64,000 nucleotides of DNA, taken from positions 5,410,023 to 5,474,022 of the forward strand of contig OY829663.1 of assembly GCA_963691815.1 (NCBI GenBank). Reading direction: 5' to 3'. The DNA comes from Echiichthys vipera. Lineage: Eukaryota > Chordata > Actinopteri > Perciformes > Trachinidae. The position numbers were made by a program, and so were the translations under genes. The notes beneath the pieces were generated by a model. The model was not told the origin of the DNA. It was given only the letters and a program-made list of their open reading frames with translations, and made no database searches. Below are positions 12,108 to 23,066 of the stretch, piece after piece; positions within the stretch are counted from its first letter, which is position 1; each line of letters begins with the position of its first letter.

Positions 12108-13165
12108 GCTTATCGTTTTAAATGTGTCTTTTAAACGTTTTTAAAGCCTTTTCTTGTTAATGCTTTTAATGTTTTAATGTTAATTATTTCTGCACTTTAA
12201 GGGATTGTACTGTAAATTTCGTTGTACCGGTACAACGACAAAGACAATAGAATTAAATTAAATTCAAATTTACTGAAAACTACAATAATGAAGTACTCAC
12301 TCGACGGTTTTACTCCATGCTGGTGGGTTGCTCATCGTCATGAATACACAATTCGATAGAATCGTAATCATGATGAACATGCTGAATAATTTAAATCAGG
12401 GTTAAGGAAACAAACATGGACATTTATGCATGTTTTAACAGACCTTTAGTACATTGACTAATCCAAGTTCAGGCGACAACGGCTCAAAGGATATGAATGT
12501 ATGAGAATTTTGATGGCTCCTCTTCTAACCACGCTAAAGGGGCTCAGAATGTAGCAAGCCGGTTCAGCGTTGAACCTGAAGATTGTGTTTCCTTTGGTGA
12601 TCACAATGAATGTCTGAAAAAAACACATTATGAAATGAATAAATGCGAAGTAGTGTAGCGTCTAAAGGTACTTCCCTCATTTCAATGAATGCTTTGCGAT
12701 GATCCTTTAACATTTAACTGTAACGTATGCATACCGCAGATGAAACCTATAGGCTACATTACGTAAGGGATACATGCAGCTATGTTGAGTAATACATCCT
12801 GTCGTATTTCAAGGTTCTGTAGGGAAGGAGTCAAGCTCTAGTGTGATTTTCAGTGCCATGTGAGACCCAGATGTGCTCAGACTGACGTGCTGTCCTTTGT
12901 AGAAGGGGTCCAGGTCCTCCAGAGGCGTGTTGAGCAGCTCTGGTGGTGGGTCTCCGTAGATCATGGGCAGACTCTTGCCCGCCTCCAGATCAGCGTGCGG
13001 GCCCGCTGGCTCTCCCTCCTCGTGGCCATCTGCTTCTGAACCCTTTTGCCCTTCTACTTCTGCGGCCTTTTTACTTTCCTCCTTGAGCCTCTCGATCTCC
13101 GCCAGCGATTCCGGAGTGAAGCGGCGGAACGCATCGGTGCCTCGGGGAGGGAGCAGGGGCGCCAT
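784..13165 (-). CDS. scn4a: Voltage-gated sodium channel alpha subunit, Nav1.4 type (3' part off the left edge)
   Basis: Pore-forming subunit of the fast sodium channel of excitable membranes, here most like the muscle isoform. Fifteen coding exons: 13165-12887, 12613-12495, 12390-12301, 11859-11731, 11597-11506, 10663-10331, 9575-9512, 9416-9275, 9172-8972, 8524-8354, 7750-7621, 6523-6285, 6191-6018, 5922-5566, 1239-784. They sum to 992 codons, phase 0 at the last donor. The start is the ATG of [13 protein letters not shown]; the in-frame codon further up is GTG. The N-terminal stretch [11 protein letters not shown] is diagnostic of Nav. Domain I spans about residues 115-445 (S4 in exon 5, pore [10 protein letters not shown] in exon 8). 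A short I-II linker of about 145 residues favours Nav1.4 over neuronal isoforms. Domain II covers residues 590-855 (S4 [13 protein letters not shown], pore CGEWIETMW). An acidic II-III linker ends the visible part. D and E of the DEKA selectivity ring are present. No domain III exon is visible in 1-783. The a/b teleost paralog is not resolved. Confidence 0.93.
2151..3489. mobile_element. DNA-transposon-like repeat with terminal inverted repeats
   Basis: The left end TTAAAGAAACAGT is mirrored by ACTGTTCCTTTAA at the right end. Inner flanks carry a fish-repeat signature: a block about an AGCTAAGCTAAC motif and the CAGGGGGAAACAG block at 2763-2778. It encodes no visible transposase, so it is non-autonomous. 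Another repeat is nested at about 2490-2690. Confidence 0.55.
2490..2690 (-). repeat. Interspersed repeat, nested copy
   Basis: Read on the minus strand this matches the plus strand at about 6575-6770. Shared landmarks are the CAATCAAAAC block and GTGGGATCATGGGAG. The two copies are therefore inverted relative to each other. The family is not identified. Confidence 0.5.
6575..7130 (+). repeat. Interspersed repeat in scn4a intron
   Basis: The left 200 bases match the inverse of 2490-2690. The rest, up to about 7130, may belong to the same element, but the right border is not clear. It lies between the exons at 6523 and 7621 and has no coding capacity that I trust. Confidence 0.4.
7820..8338. 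mobile_element. MITE with TTAA ends (piggyBac-like), copy 1
   Basis: TTAA borders both ends (7820-7823 and 8335-8338). About 30 bases of terminal inverted repeat read AAGTGAAATTCTGGCG inward from the left and its near-complement at the right. A 573-base relative sits at 23459-24031. TTAA flanks suggest a piggyBac-type target, but the palindromic ends make the target duplication ambiguous. Open frames inside are not conserved as protein. The right end stops 15 bases short of exon 8354-8524. Confidence 0.7.
11983..12265 (+). repeat. LINE (L2-like) 3' tail with TG microsatellite
   Basis: It shares the blocks GGTACATGATGCTCAGGGTC and GGGATTGTACTGTAAATTTC with 31957-32177. The 3' end approaches the ACAATAAAG tail usual for L2-type elements. 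A long TG run lies at about 12052-12104. Both copies are 5'-truncated. Confidence 0.55.
12391..12494 (-). other. U12-type scn4a intron 2 with ATATCC donor
   Basis: Exon 2 (119 bases) ends at 12495, followed on the minus strand by ATATCCTT, the U12 AT-AC donor consensus. The branch-site consensus TTCCTTAAC lies at 12401-12409. Exon 3, fixed by frame and by its standard 90-base length, begins at 12390. The intron therefore ends in AA and not AC or AG. Nav genes are known to carry a U12 AT-AC intron at this position. Confidence 0.8.
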
Positions 13166-13439
13166 CTTCGCATCGCGAAGGGATACCGCCACACCGGGGT
13201 TTCCCTAGAAGGAGCTGGAGGAAGGACGAGGAGTGAATACAGAGATGCACTGCACACCATGACCTTAACCATTGTGACTGGTTTGAATCCAACTAAAACG
13301 GAAAGAGTCTGTCTTTATTTACATTTTCTCAACGACCGTTCATTCGATCGACTTCACACTTGGCGGCTGCATTGCTGAGGACTCAAGGAAGAGTAGTGTC
13401 GAGTGCAACCTCGTAAAATCTATGCAACCTATTTATTAG

Positions 13440-13590
13440 TAGTGTGTTATGTCCTGGGAACGCCTCTGGATCCCCCAGTTAGAGCTGGTTAATGTGGCCC
13501 GGGAAAAGGAAGTTTGGGGTCCCTGCTAAAGCTGCTGCCCCCGCGACCCGACCCCGGATAAGCGGATGAAGATGAGAGATGAGTGTTATG
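13440..13590 (+). repeat. Non-LTR retrotransposon 3' tail, copy 1
   Basis: It matches 37240-37370 through TTAGAGCTGGTTAATGTGGC, GGAAGTTTGGGGTCC and a final GGATAAG run leading to a GATGA-type tail. This is the 3' terminus of a fish LINE family. The L2, Rex or RTE assignment is not resolved. Confidence 0.65.
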
Positions 13591-14059
13591 TCCTCACTGG
13601 GTAGTGAATTGAGAGGGGAGCCCTAATTACTGTTACACCACCAAACGATACATTCATGAACAGATAAAGAAAAGAGAGACTGGAGGTGTTACATTGTTGC
13701 TAATGCAAACATTTCAAGAATCAGCGATGAATGAACTCATTTATTCCGGGAAATAGCCTGATCCCAAAGCTGTTGGTAAATTACGCGCTAAGGGACACAA
13801 TATGTCATGGCAGGTGTGCTGCTCAGGACCCAAGGAAGTGTGAAGTTTTTCGGATGAGCGGTTCTCAAGAAATAACTGTAACAGCAGTCGTCTTGTTCCA
13901 TATGGGCACTGGTCCAATCATCAATTAACATTATTGTTTCATTTTTGATAACTCAACCAATTAAAATAACTAATTCCCAATACAAGTCACCAGAACAAAC
14001 ATTTGCCTATTTGGTCGGTATAGATAAATGAAATATGGTACATAAAGTAGTAGTTTTAT

Positions 14060-14215
14060 GTATTTTTGGGGCGTTAAATGCTTTTATTGTTACAGATAAC
14101 AATAGAGAGATGACAGGAAATTAAATGAAGGAGAGAGAGATGGGGAATAACATGCAACAAAGGTGACTTTAACTCCTAGGCCACGAGTTTACCCCTTATT
14201 TAGTATTTTTGTCTC
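14060..14215 (+). repeat. SINE-like fish repeat fragment
   Basis: A GACAGGAAAT...GAGAGAGATGGGGAATAACATGCAACAAAGG pattern resembles a second fragment at 31880-32310. It is partial and has no clear boundaries. Confidence 0.4.
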
Positions 14216-17200
14216 ATTAACTGATCTTTAATGACCATGATTTCTTACTTCCTTGAGCACTAATGTGTTGCAGACGTGGCGGCCTAAGGCAGCCGTTCCC
14301 AAATGGGTCCCAAGATAAATGTTATATATTTCAATCTTAGATGGTTTTACATCTTGTATCAATTATTTAAAAGACACAATCCCTGTAGGGTCTGCTGTAA
14401 CAGTTTAAAACTGTAACGAGGGGGTCACATGTAGACTTTGTTTTAAGGGATCGAAGTCAAGAATCTTTGGGAACCACTGCGCTAAAAGTCTCCATGCGTG
14501 TCTTTGATCTGTGTCCAAACCCGTCCACCCTGTGCCCCACATCTCTGACCCTGCACCCCTCGCTACGCCACCAGCACCTAAAAGTGTCGAGATGGAAACA
14601 AAATAAGCAGACACACTCAGGACGAGCGCTCGGACTTTCCCACCGTTCTAAAGAGACCACCACACTTGTGTAGCCTACATCAGATTACTTATTAGCTTAG
14701 CAGACGCGCCGTATCGGGTCCAAGTGGCATTCACTTACATCCTTTGATTTGTTTAGCAACCAGTCTGGTTTCATCTGGAGCATCTAAGGTTAGGCTCCTG
14801 CTAGCATGGACATAATAAAGTAGTTAATTAGCCTTTGAATCTTCCTTTTAATGGATGGACCCTCCAGAATAAAACAAAAGCTGCTGCTTAAGTGATAGTT
14901 GGTTGCCATTTAACCTGATGGTGGTATTTTATTATCAATAACTACTTAAATCTTGACAAAAACAAGTTGAGAGGGAAGATATATTTGTCATTTTGAAATT
15001 CAAAATGTTGCAAATCAGGACAGAAACACTTATGCTAACAAGAAATGGATTTAAGGAAAGTAGTTTGATGCACAGTTATGCAGCAAAAACCCTCAGAAAC
15101 ACAGATCAATAAGAAGTACCACCACTATTAAACCTATAACCTATTAAACTAAGCTTTAATGTCTCCGTTTTGAAACTAAGATACACAGATACACAAAGAA
15201 CACAGACATTAAACTGCATTGATCACCAAAACAGGGCAACGAGCAGGTACCAGAGAAGAGTTAAAAGCCAGCAGACGAAGCAATCATCATGACGGACACT
15301 GATCACACACATTAATGTAGCCTCCTCAAACCGCCTCACTTGACCAGAAAATTATGCATTTGCACACATGTGAGGGGACGCACGCTCACACAGATACGGT
15401 GGCTGCCCAGCTGCTCCGGGCAATCAAGACGGAGCGTCGTGTTACAGGGGCCCGATGACTCTGCTCATTCCTTCCTGGCTGAGCCTTCGCCCTGCGCCTC
15501 TCATCCCTCCGATAAACAGGACAGCATGCCAACTGATCTTACCGAGCTGACTCCTCTCTCTACTACCTTCTATTTTACACGAGGGCCCCAAACACACTAA
15601 GCTTCCGCCTCAGCACCCCTTATCCGCTGCTTTACAACCCCCCCGCCGCCTAGCTACATGACACTTGAGGCTCTACATTCCTCTTTCATACAACACAAGA
15701 CTTCAATCACTCCATCTTAACTCCATCACTCATCAAACCCCCCATCCTTTAGCACCCACACTCAACCGACCCTTTTCCCCCTTATGCAGCATTTCCTTTG
15801 GCCTACCAAAAAGAAAACCTTTAGATCTATACCTGTCCTACACCTACCCACGACTCCCTTCAGGCTCCCTGCGGAGCCCGTTTCAAAACCCCCTATTCTG
15901 AGAGCCGTTTTGGCCTCGCCGCTCTCGACCGTGTGAGCCAACCTTAAAATACACATCCTGAGAATGGATGAGTTTCTGCGTGGCTTATGGGGAAGATTTC
16001 CTGATTGCGTTACATCACGCCGTCACTGCTGAAGCCATCAAAAAAAACAAAACTCGATTGAAAGCCTGCCAATCTTTTAAAAAAGGTCCTCCACCGAGGA
16101 GGTTGTTGCCTCGTCAGTTAGGTAAATAATACGTTTTGGCGCCGTGTTAAGTTTTGTAGCTACATTAATCAGCGCTCGCTTCTTCGAAACGAAAGAGCCA
16201 AGAGTACAGGTCCGAGTGCGATATTCAGTATCAGCCAAAATAGATTCTGTAGATCAAGTCATCATAAAACACGTCCAGAAAAAGACAGTCCCCGTTTGAC
16301 AAGCAAGTGGTTTCAATCATCTTTACTGGTCTGTGAAATAATCATCAACTGTTCTTTAAATGAAATCATCTGAGAGGTTAAGAGCGGAAATGCTAACATT
16401 TGAAACTTGGCAAAGGGCCCCAACCAGACGGGAACCACTGGTGTAATCTAAACAATGTGTTGTGTTTTATAAGCTTATTGTAAAATCTTGTAAAACTAAC
16501 TGTCAGATGCATGTAGGGCAGTAAAAAGTACAACATTTCCTTTAGTATAACGGAACATAAAATGGTAGTACAAGTACCTCATTTAAGAGTCTAGCTGAAG
16601 ACAGTTCATTACATGACCGTGCTTGGTTCAGTCCGTCCTGTCCGTCCGAGGACAGGTGGCCGACTGAGGAAGACTGAGTGAATGTTAGATTTCAGAAGCC
16701 TTCCCCGATAGTAATATATACATCACCATGTGACCTGTGACATTCCCGTTGAGGATATAGACGATGTAATGTAGACACCTCTCCGTTACACTAGCCGGCC
16801 GTGGAATGCGAACGCCAATATTCGCCTCCGGAAACCAGCAGAACTAGCTTTTGGCTTTTGTCACAAGGGGTATCTCGAGTTCACCGACGAGGCCGTGCAG
16901 TAAATACGTTTTTCTAGATTTCTGCAGAAAGGCAGGAGGAGGACTTCCGTGTTCATGGTCAACTGGTATAAAGACCTTAATGTTTTAATGACTTGTTGGC
17001 TTAACTCTAGTGTCCCCGGAGAGTTCAAAGTCCTGTGGCTACATGACAGATGTCTCGGTCCCCTCACTTACACAGCACTTACCCCTGCGGGAATGTGGTT
17101 AAGTTGTAAACAACAGATCTACAGGACAAACAGGGGCTTTTTGATCCACACGTCCTTTGACATTTGCCGTGCTCCTGTTCCCCCTCAGTTTTCTCACGGG

Positions 17201-20200
17201 GTCAGATCGCAGCACTGTGCCTCGCTCTCTCCCAGCTTGCTTCAACACCCTGTCACCCCACCAGTTAACCTTGTATTTCAAACTCTATAGGGAGCCACAT
17301 TAAAACAAACCTCTCCACCTGTTCCAGCTTCCTACCGTGTCTTTGTATGTTGCCACCGGTTTTGCACGACTGAAAACGATCATGTCTGTGGCCTCAGTAA
17401 CCACTCAGGGTCAAGACCTTGCAGTCTTCTTCTGATGTCTTTATCAGATGTGTGCACGGTAGGCTCAGTCTGCACTACATCTCCACATGCATTATGTTGC
17501 TGCTAAGAGGACAGCTGCCGTCATTCTCGGTATGCCTCTGTCGCTGCATACCGAGGAGCTGTGAAGAGCTGGTGTAATCTCCCTGGTGCATGGTCAGATG
17601 GCTAACAGAGGCATATAGTGACATACAGCGATCTATAAATCTAGACTTGTATTCGAGGACGCAGCCGAGTGATGGCTCACCACAAACATCTGGATCTCCT
17701 GAGTCTCTGTCACACATGCACTGAAAACCCAGACATTACAGAGAGGAGCTGTACATGAGAACGCAAATGTCAAAATCAGTTGGATCAGATCCCTGCTTCA
17801 ACGTCCCTGTAATGTTCAAATTAAGCTCACGTGTCGTGTCTCATGTGCAGCTCATTGTCCGGAGAATTCACAGCGAGCGAGTGGGCGTGTTGACGGCATT
17901 TCTATCATCAGCTTTTTCAAAACCAGAAGAAACCAAAACACCCAAGGATGAAGAAGAAGAAGAACAAGGGTCATTTACACAAAGACGTCAACAAAATGTT
18001 TAATCGGAGAGATGACGAGATTTGAGAGACGCCAAAATCATCAGACAAATTCAAGGTACGACAAGAGATGAACCAGCTACGTGACCGTGGTGTAATCTAC
18101 GTCAAGTCCTGCCTTCTACACCCCCCCACCCCCCTCGCCTAAACCAAAGGGAGCAATTCCAGTAAGTGAGATCGCGTCTGACACGGAGAACCTCCTGTTG
18201 TGTGCGACATGCGTGAAAGGAAAACTCTGGACAACGTCTGGACCTGATTCATCAGACAGTATATGGAGTTCATTTGAGAGAACAGTTCTGGATAATGACA
18301 GCATAATAATAATAATAATATGTTACTAACAGAATACAAGTGATTTCACCAGAGTAGGCCCATCCAGACGATAAGTTCCAGGTGCAGGACAGAGGAACAC
18401 GTAGAGACAGAGAACTGGAGATGAATGCTCCCATGAAACATATTTATTACCACCAAGGCTCGATCGTCCTGCTGCACAGACAGAATGTGAGCTTTTAGGA
18501 TACTCATACATTGTTGTAAATGAATATTAAAGTAGATTAAGTTTAGGAATGAACCGGGAACAATGTCACTCTTCGATCAAGTCTACAGGCAGCTCTCGGA
18601 CAGATTTCCGCTGCATCAAACTGACCCATTTGGCCTTTGCACCGGCTGCACAGAAACCGGAGTAGATTACATGTGGGAATGACATGTGGACTATTCCACC
18701 CAGCTTGTGAGGGACCAGTAGTCTCTATTGTCATATCCGTAACACCAATCAAATCCTTAAAACACAGACATCCGTGAAGGAGCTGCTCACGTTTGGCGAT
18801 AACTTTGTTTTTTAAATTTCAGTCACGTTAGATTCCTCCAGGGGGAAGCAACAAAACTGTACGTCCAACACAATTATACTGAACAAATAAGAGACTTTGA
18901 GAGGGAAAAGTTTTACTCATCTTTAACCTTATTTCACCTTTTGAATACTCTGGAAAATACAGAGGCCTGGCCAAGCAGTCACATGGGCCCACTTGGTGAA
19001 AGAAACTCAAAACCGACACCTTCTGCGTCCAAGAACATGTGATGTGAGACACACAAACACACTCGGGCAGAGGACGACCGCAGATGCATCTTTACACACG
19101 TTGTGCATGTTGAAAGCTACAGAAATAAGCCTTTTATACCATCTACCGCATGTGTGAGGACACAAGTAGGGCTGTCCACGGGGAAGTGATGCATGTGCGA
19201 ACCAAAAAAACTCACTCTAGCAACTTTAAAACACCTGATGATCCACATCCACCACTGCCGTTAGAGCCCATCATGTAACACAGGGTTTAACATGAACAGC
19301 ACGTCTTCCACTGCGTCGATAGAGCCGCTTTGCCTGCGTGGAGCCAGGCCGCCCCTGTAGTCCCACACCTCTGATTTGGGCGACATGGATTAACGGCATG
19401 AGAAGTGGTGGGGTATGAGCATCCACAGCATCACAGTATCTTGCCCATCTGCCATGAAGACATGAGCTAAAAATAAAACTTCGCCCCCTGTGGGAGGAGG
19501 CAGAGTGGGGATTGAGAAGGTTGCAAAGTGTCCACACTGGACATTACAGCCATGTGTCTCCAGGGAGACATTCACCTGGCAGGTGAAGAAGACCTGTTGT
19601 GATGCTCATGCGCAGTTTCCCCTCTCACACTGCAGCTTAACAGTAAAATGTGCATGTGCGTGCACCTTCACAACACTTCAAAACACTGCAGGGACGCCAT
19701 AAATCCAACAATTCCATATTTGACCCAAGCTCAATTACAGCTCCGGGTTTATTATTAGAACAAAGGCGTTCATATTAAAAAGCATTTCATTTCTCCAGCA
19801 GTTCAGCAGCAGCTCGCTTCATTTACAATTTAAATAAAGGCTGCACAATAAGTCATCTTTAAGGAAATAAATACCATTAAAAGACACTCAGGGAGAAAAC
19901 TACAACTTTAAATATCGCCTTTCATTTGTTTTTTTTCAGTTAAATGTCGAATTTGTTCAAAATAAGGTTGGGAATAATTTCATTTTTAAAAATTTCAACA
20001 GGCAATTCGTTGTGTTTTAGCATTTTTGTTTAAAAGCAGAGGAAAAGGCACAACTGAGCACTTAAATATCAGCTTAATATCGCGATATTCAACATTATCT
20101 CGTATTTTCCTGATACTTTCAAACGCAGTCAGTCACTGAAAGAAGCTGTTCAAACTCAGTTTCCCCACAGTCCAAATGAGGAGCAAAACATAAACCACTA

Positions 20201-20371
20201 TATCAAATAACCGAACCACAACCTCAACATCAGAAAGATGCCAAATATCCTCCGCAGAAATAAAGCAGAAAGATAAATAACCGGAAAACACGACCACTAA
20301 ATGTAAACGTCACCAAATAACCGAGTGGGAGCAGAAGCTTGGACATGCACATTGGTCCTCTGCGCGGTTAC

Positions 20372-20880
20372 CTTGCACGGTAAAGCAAATATTTCCACAG
20401 AATCCAAAGAAATTTGAGGTGAGGGAGGAAAAAATAAATAAATAATCAAGTGTTCCGTGAAGTGTTTCGCTGAGGACGTAATTGTCCGCTTCTGGCAGCC
20501 GGTGCGCGGCCGCAGGACAGCTGTTGCTGACGCAGTGGTGTCCGGCAGTGAAACCGGAGCAGGTCGCTCCAGGTAGGATCAGACCAGACCTTTGACACTT
20601 CAGCCGCTTTCCCCTCGTTCCCACGCAGCTGGTCGCTCCTCTCCTGTGCGCGCGTTTCCCGTCGGTCAGGAGCTTTTTTACAACCCCGCGACCGGTGTGT
20701 GAGGAGAAGGGGCTGCGGAGAGGAGAGGAGGGGAGAGGAGCGCTCCTGCTGCACACAGACACCGGCGGGTCTCTGAATCCTCATCATAATGTCTTTAATG
20801 TTGAAATACTGAAGCACTCCCTCATTGTTTCTTATGATTTATGCACCTGTGTGCCATTATTTTAATTATAAAGCGTCTCT
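20372..20880 (-). promoter_or_regulatory. Candidate scn4a 5' noncoding exon and CpG-rich promoter
   Basis: The block at 20480-20760 is rich in CG dinucleotides, including a GCGGCCGC site, in an otherwise CpG-poor neighbourhood. On the minus strand it ends in a good donor (GTGCAAG|GTAACC at 20371). An AT-rich TATAAT-like motif sits just upstream near 20865. The open frame across it shows no family resemblance and is likely chance. Assigning it to scn4a is inference from strand and from the acceptor at 13205; an unannotated noncoding RNA is the alternative. Confidence 0.4.
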
Positions 20881-23066
20881 AACACACGCACGTGCTGATT
20901 TAAAGCATTTAAATCTAAGAAAGTAAGTGTTTAAATGGTTTAGTTCTTCTTTGGTGTGTTTTTAAATGTGTGTAATTGAAAACAGTGGCACATATTGACA
21001 CATATTGTGCAGCAGACTGTTGTGAACGTGCACTACAAACCGTCCAAATGAGATTATTGTGTTTTAATCTGCTGCTTTTTAACCCTTTTTGACAGGATTG
21101 AGTCAGTTTCCATGGTTTTCAGATGAGGATGAATTTGGATTTATTTTCTTTCTGAGGCACAGGTTGACCAAAAGTTCCTTGTGTATTTGCTGATTTCTCA
21201 TAAATAAGTCTACATGTAAACAGTTCTACATCACAAACAGGTATAAAACACAGTTGTTTGCATGACTAATTCGAAAAGAAGACCCCACTATTATGAATTA
21301 ATTGAAGTATTTAGGACATGTTTTGTATTCCTATTTAAAAAGTGTTGCAAATCCAACCACCAGAGGGCATCCTGACGACTTTAATGTTTTATAATGTGCT
21401 TTTATTCAAACCTATTAAACTAGTGTAAATAGCTCTTGATCCTTTTTTGTTAGAAGAGAAAATACAGCTTGAAAAATGTGTAAACACAATATTAAAAGTG
21501 TCATACAACTTCTTATGATGATTAATAAAAGTTTAGAGGTGAACGAAAACCGCTTAAGGACCAATATCTGATGTTTCAGTTTACAAATGAGAGAAATAAT
21601 CCACGTCACAAGGTTGAAACGGACCGAGAACGCAGATTTTTGATGATTATATTTGATTAAATGATGCCTGTATGTGCAGCGAGAGGGGGCGGACTGAGCG
21701 GGTGAGTCCTGTCAACGTGAAGGCTATATTTGGCTCAAAGGTGTGTAGTATGATTATACAAGGAAAGCGATATCTGTGATTACAAATATTAACCGGGTGT
21801 CATCTGTTTCTTGTAAACGGAGCCTGCTGCAAATTTCCCCTCCTCCTCCTCCTCCTCGTCCTCCTTCTACTCTCCCGTGGGTCCCAGGTTCAGGACAGGG
21901 CGCAGATGAATCATCATAGTGATTTATCGTTAAATTAACGCTAATAAAACAACCGTGACTTTGCAAGGAAGTGCAAATATTAAACAATGATAGGCCTAAA
22001 TACTTTATTTTATGTTAAAGTCTTTGTAGAAAACGTCCGTGCAAATGCAGTTGGTGATACGTGGAATGAATGAAGCCGCTCGTTCAGTTCTCTTGTTGCT
22101 TTATTAATAAATCCTTTCACTTTTTTTACGTATTCAACCAACTCAGTTTGAAACAAAGACAAATGTTTAAATGACATTTTCAACGCTCTGAGGAAAAAAA
22201 ACAATGAACCGAATTGAAATGATGATAGTTTATATCCAATTTCAATCTGGAAAATTTGATTTTCCAGGTTTTCCCAGGAGCGCAGGAACCCTTCAGGGCT
22301 TTTAAAGGCATTGAATGTTAAATATTCATATAGTAGCATATACTTCCTTTTTGAGAGGGTTTGTAATACGACATGCAGGGTTCGTACAGCTTTTCCAAGG
22401 TCAAATTCAAGCACATTCGAGCATTTTTAGGGTTCATTTTCAAGCTTTCACAGCACCTTATGGCTCTGAAAATTACATATTTCTACAAATACGTATCTAA
22501 AATGATTATTCACCTTTTTCATCCCATTAAAAGGGATGTTGTAAACAACTATAATTGTGTTTGTACTACCAGAAGGATAAGTAATTTAATTGCTATCCTA
22601 TAGCTGTTTGTCGTGAAAGATACAATGTGGATACAATTTCAAGCATTTTCAAGCACTTTATACAAAATTCAAGCACTTTTCAAACCTTGAAAACACAAGA
22701 AAATAAAAATAAAAATAAAAAGCACCTGTACGAACCCTGGACATGAAATGTATTGGACAGGCACCGGCTCCTGGAGTGTGATTAAATGAAATATTAAAGG
22801 CACCAGGCTTCATTTTTCATGATTTCAGGACACAAATGTATTTACTGTAAATGTTTTTGTTGCTTCTGTGTTTCTTAACAGTCACCAGAGTCCGTGTAAC
22901 CACTCCTAACTTTAACAAACTTTAACATGAATGGCAAAGTTACATACCTGACCTCAGATCAGTGTGTTTGGGCTCTCTGGAGTTCGAGTCTCTGTCTGTG
23001 CGTTCACTCCCAGAAGCCGCTCAATCCCAGGAGCGCGTTTCTAAACTCACCATGAATTTCAGTCTC
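20881..23066. other. Intergenic region between scn4a promoter and pdzd7 3' end
   Basis: There is no coding sequence. It holds a complete hAT-like MITE (22376-22739). A (TCC)n-type run sits near 21838-21862. The rest is AT-rich with no recognisable signal. Confidence 0.6.
22376..22739. mobile_element. Non-autonomous DNA transposon, ends CAGGGTTCGTACAG
   Basis: The terminal inverted repeats CAGGGTTCGTACAG and CTGTACGAACCCTG are perfect over 14 bases. The direct flank GACATG occurs on both sides (22370-22375 and 22740-22745), a 6-base match where hAT elements usually leave 8. A truncated relative begins at 39674. Confidence 0.75.

Larger units (their letters stand above)
13205..20371 (-). other. 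Probable scn4a 5' UTR intron, about 7.2 kb
   Basis: A pyrimidine-rich acceptor ending CTCCTTCTAG lies at 13205-13214, just upstream of the coding start. A donor GCAAG|GTAACC lies at 20371. Nothing coding is recognisable between. It contains a LINE tail (13440-13590), a SINE-like patch (14060-14215) and a C-rich, CpG-poor stretch at about 15400-15900. The remainder is unique-looking. Confidence 0.5.

Noticed and set aside
12391..12409. An AC acceptor at the branch site (after CCTTAAC) for scn4a exon 3
   Set aside because: It would add ten bases, shift the frame to a TAA at once and consume the branch point.
13166..13192. Earlier start of the sodium channel (VALSLRDAK-type extension)
   Set aside because: The upstream in-frame codon is GTG; the ATG at 13165 matches the family N-terminus length.
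20310..20817. 150- and 123-codon minus-strand frames in the CpG block
   Set aside because: Low-complexity basic protein with no family resemblance; the donor at 20371 cuts through it. More likely 5' UTR.
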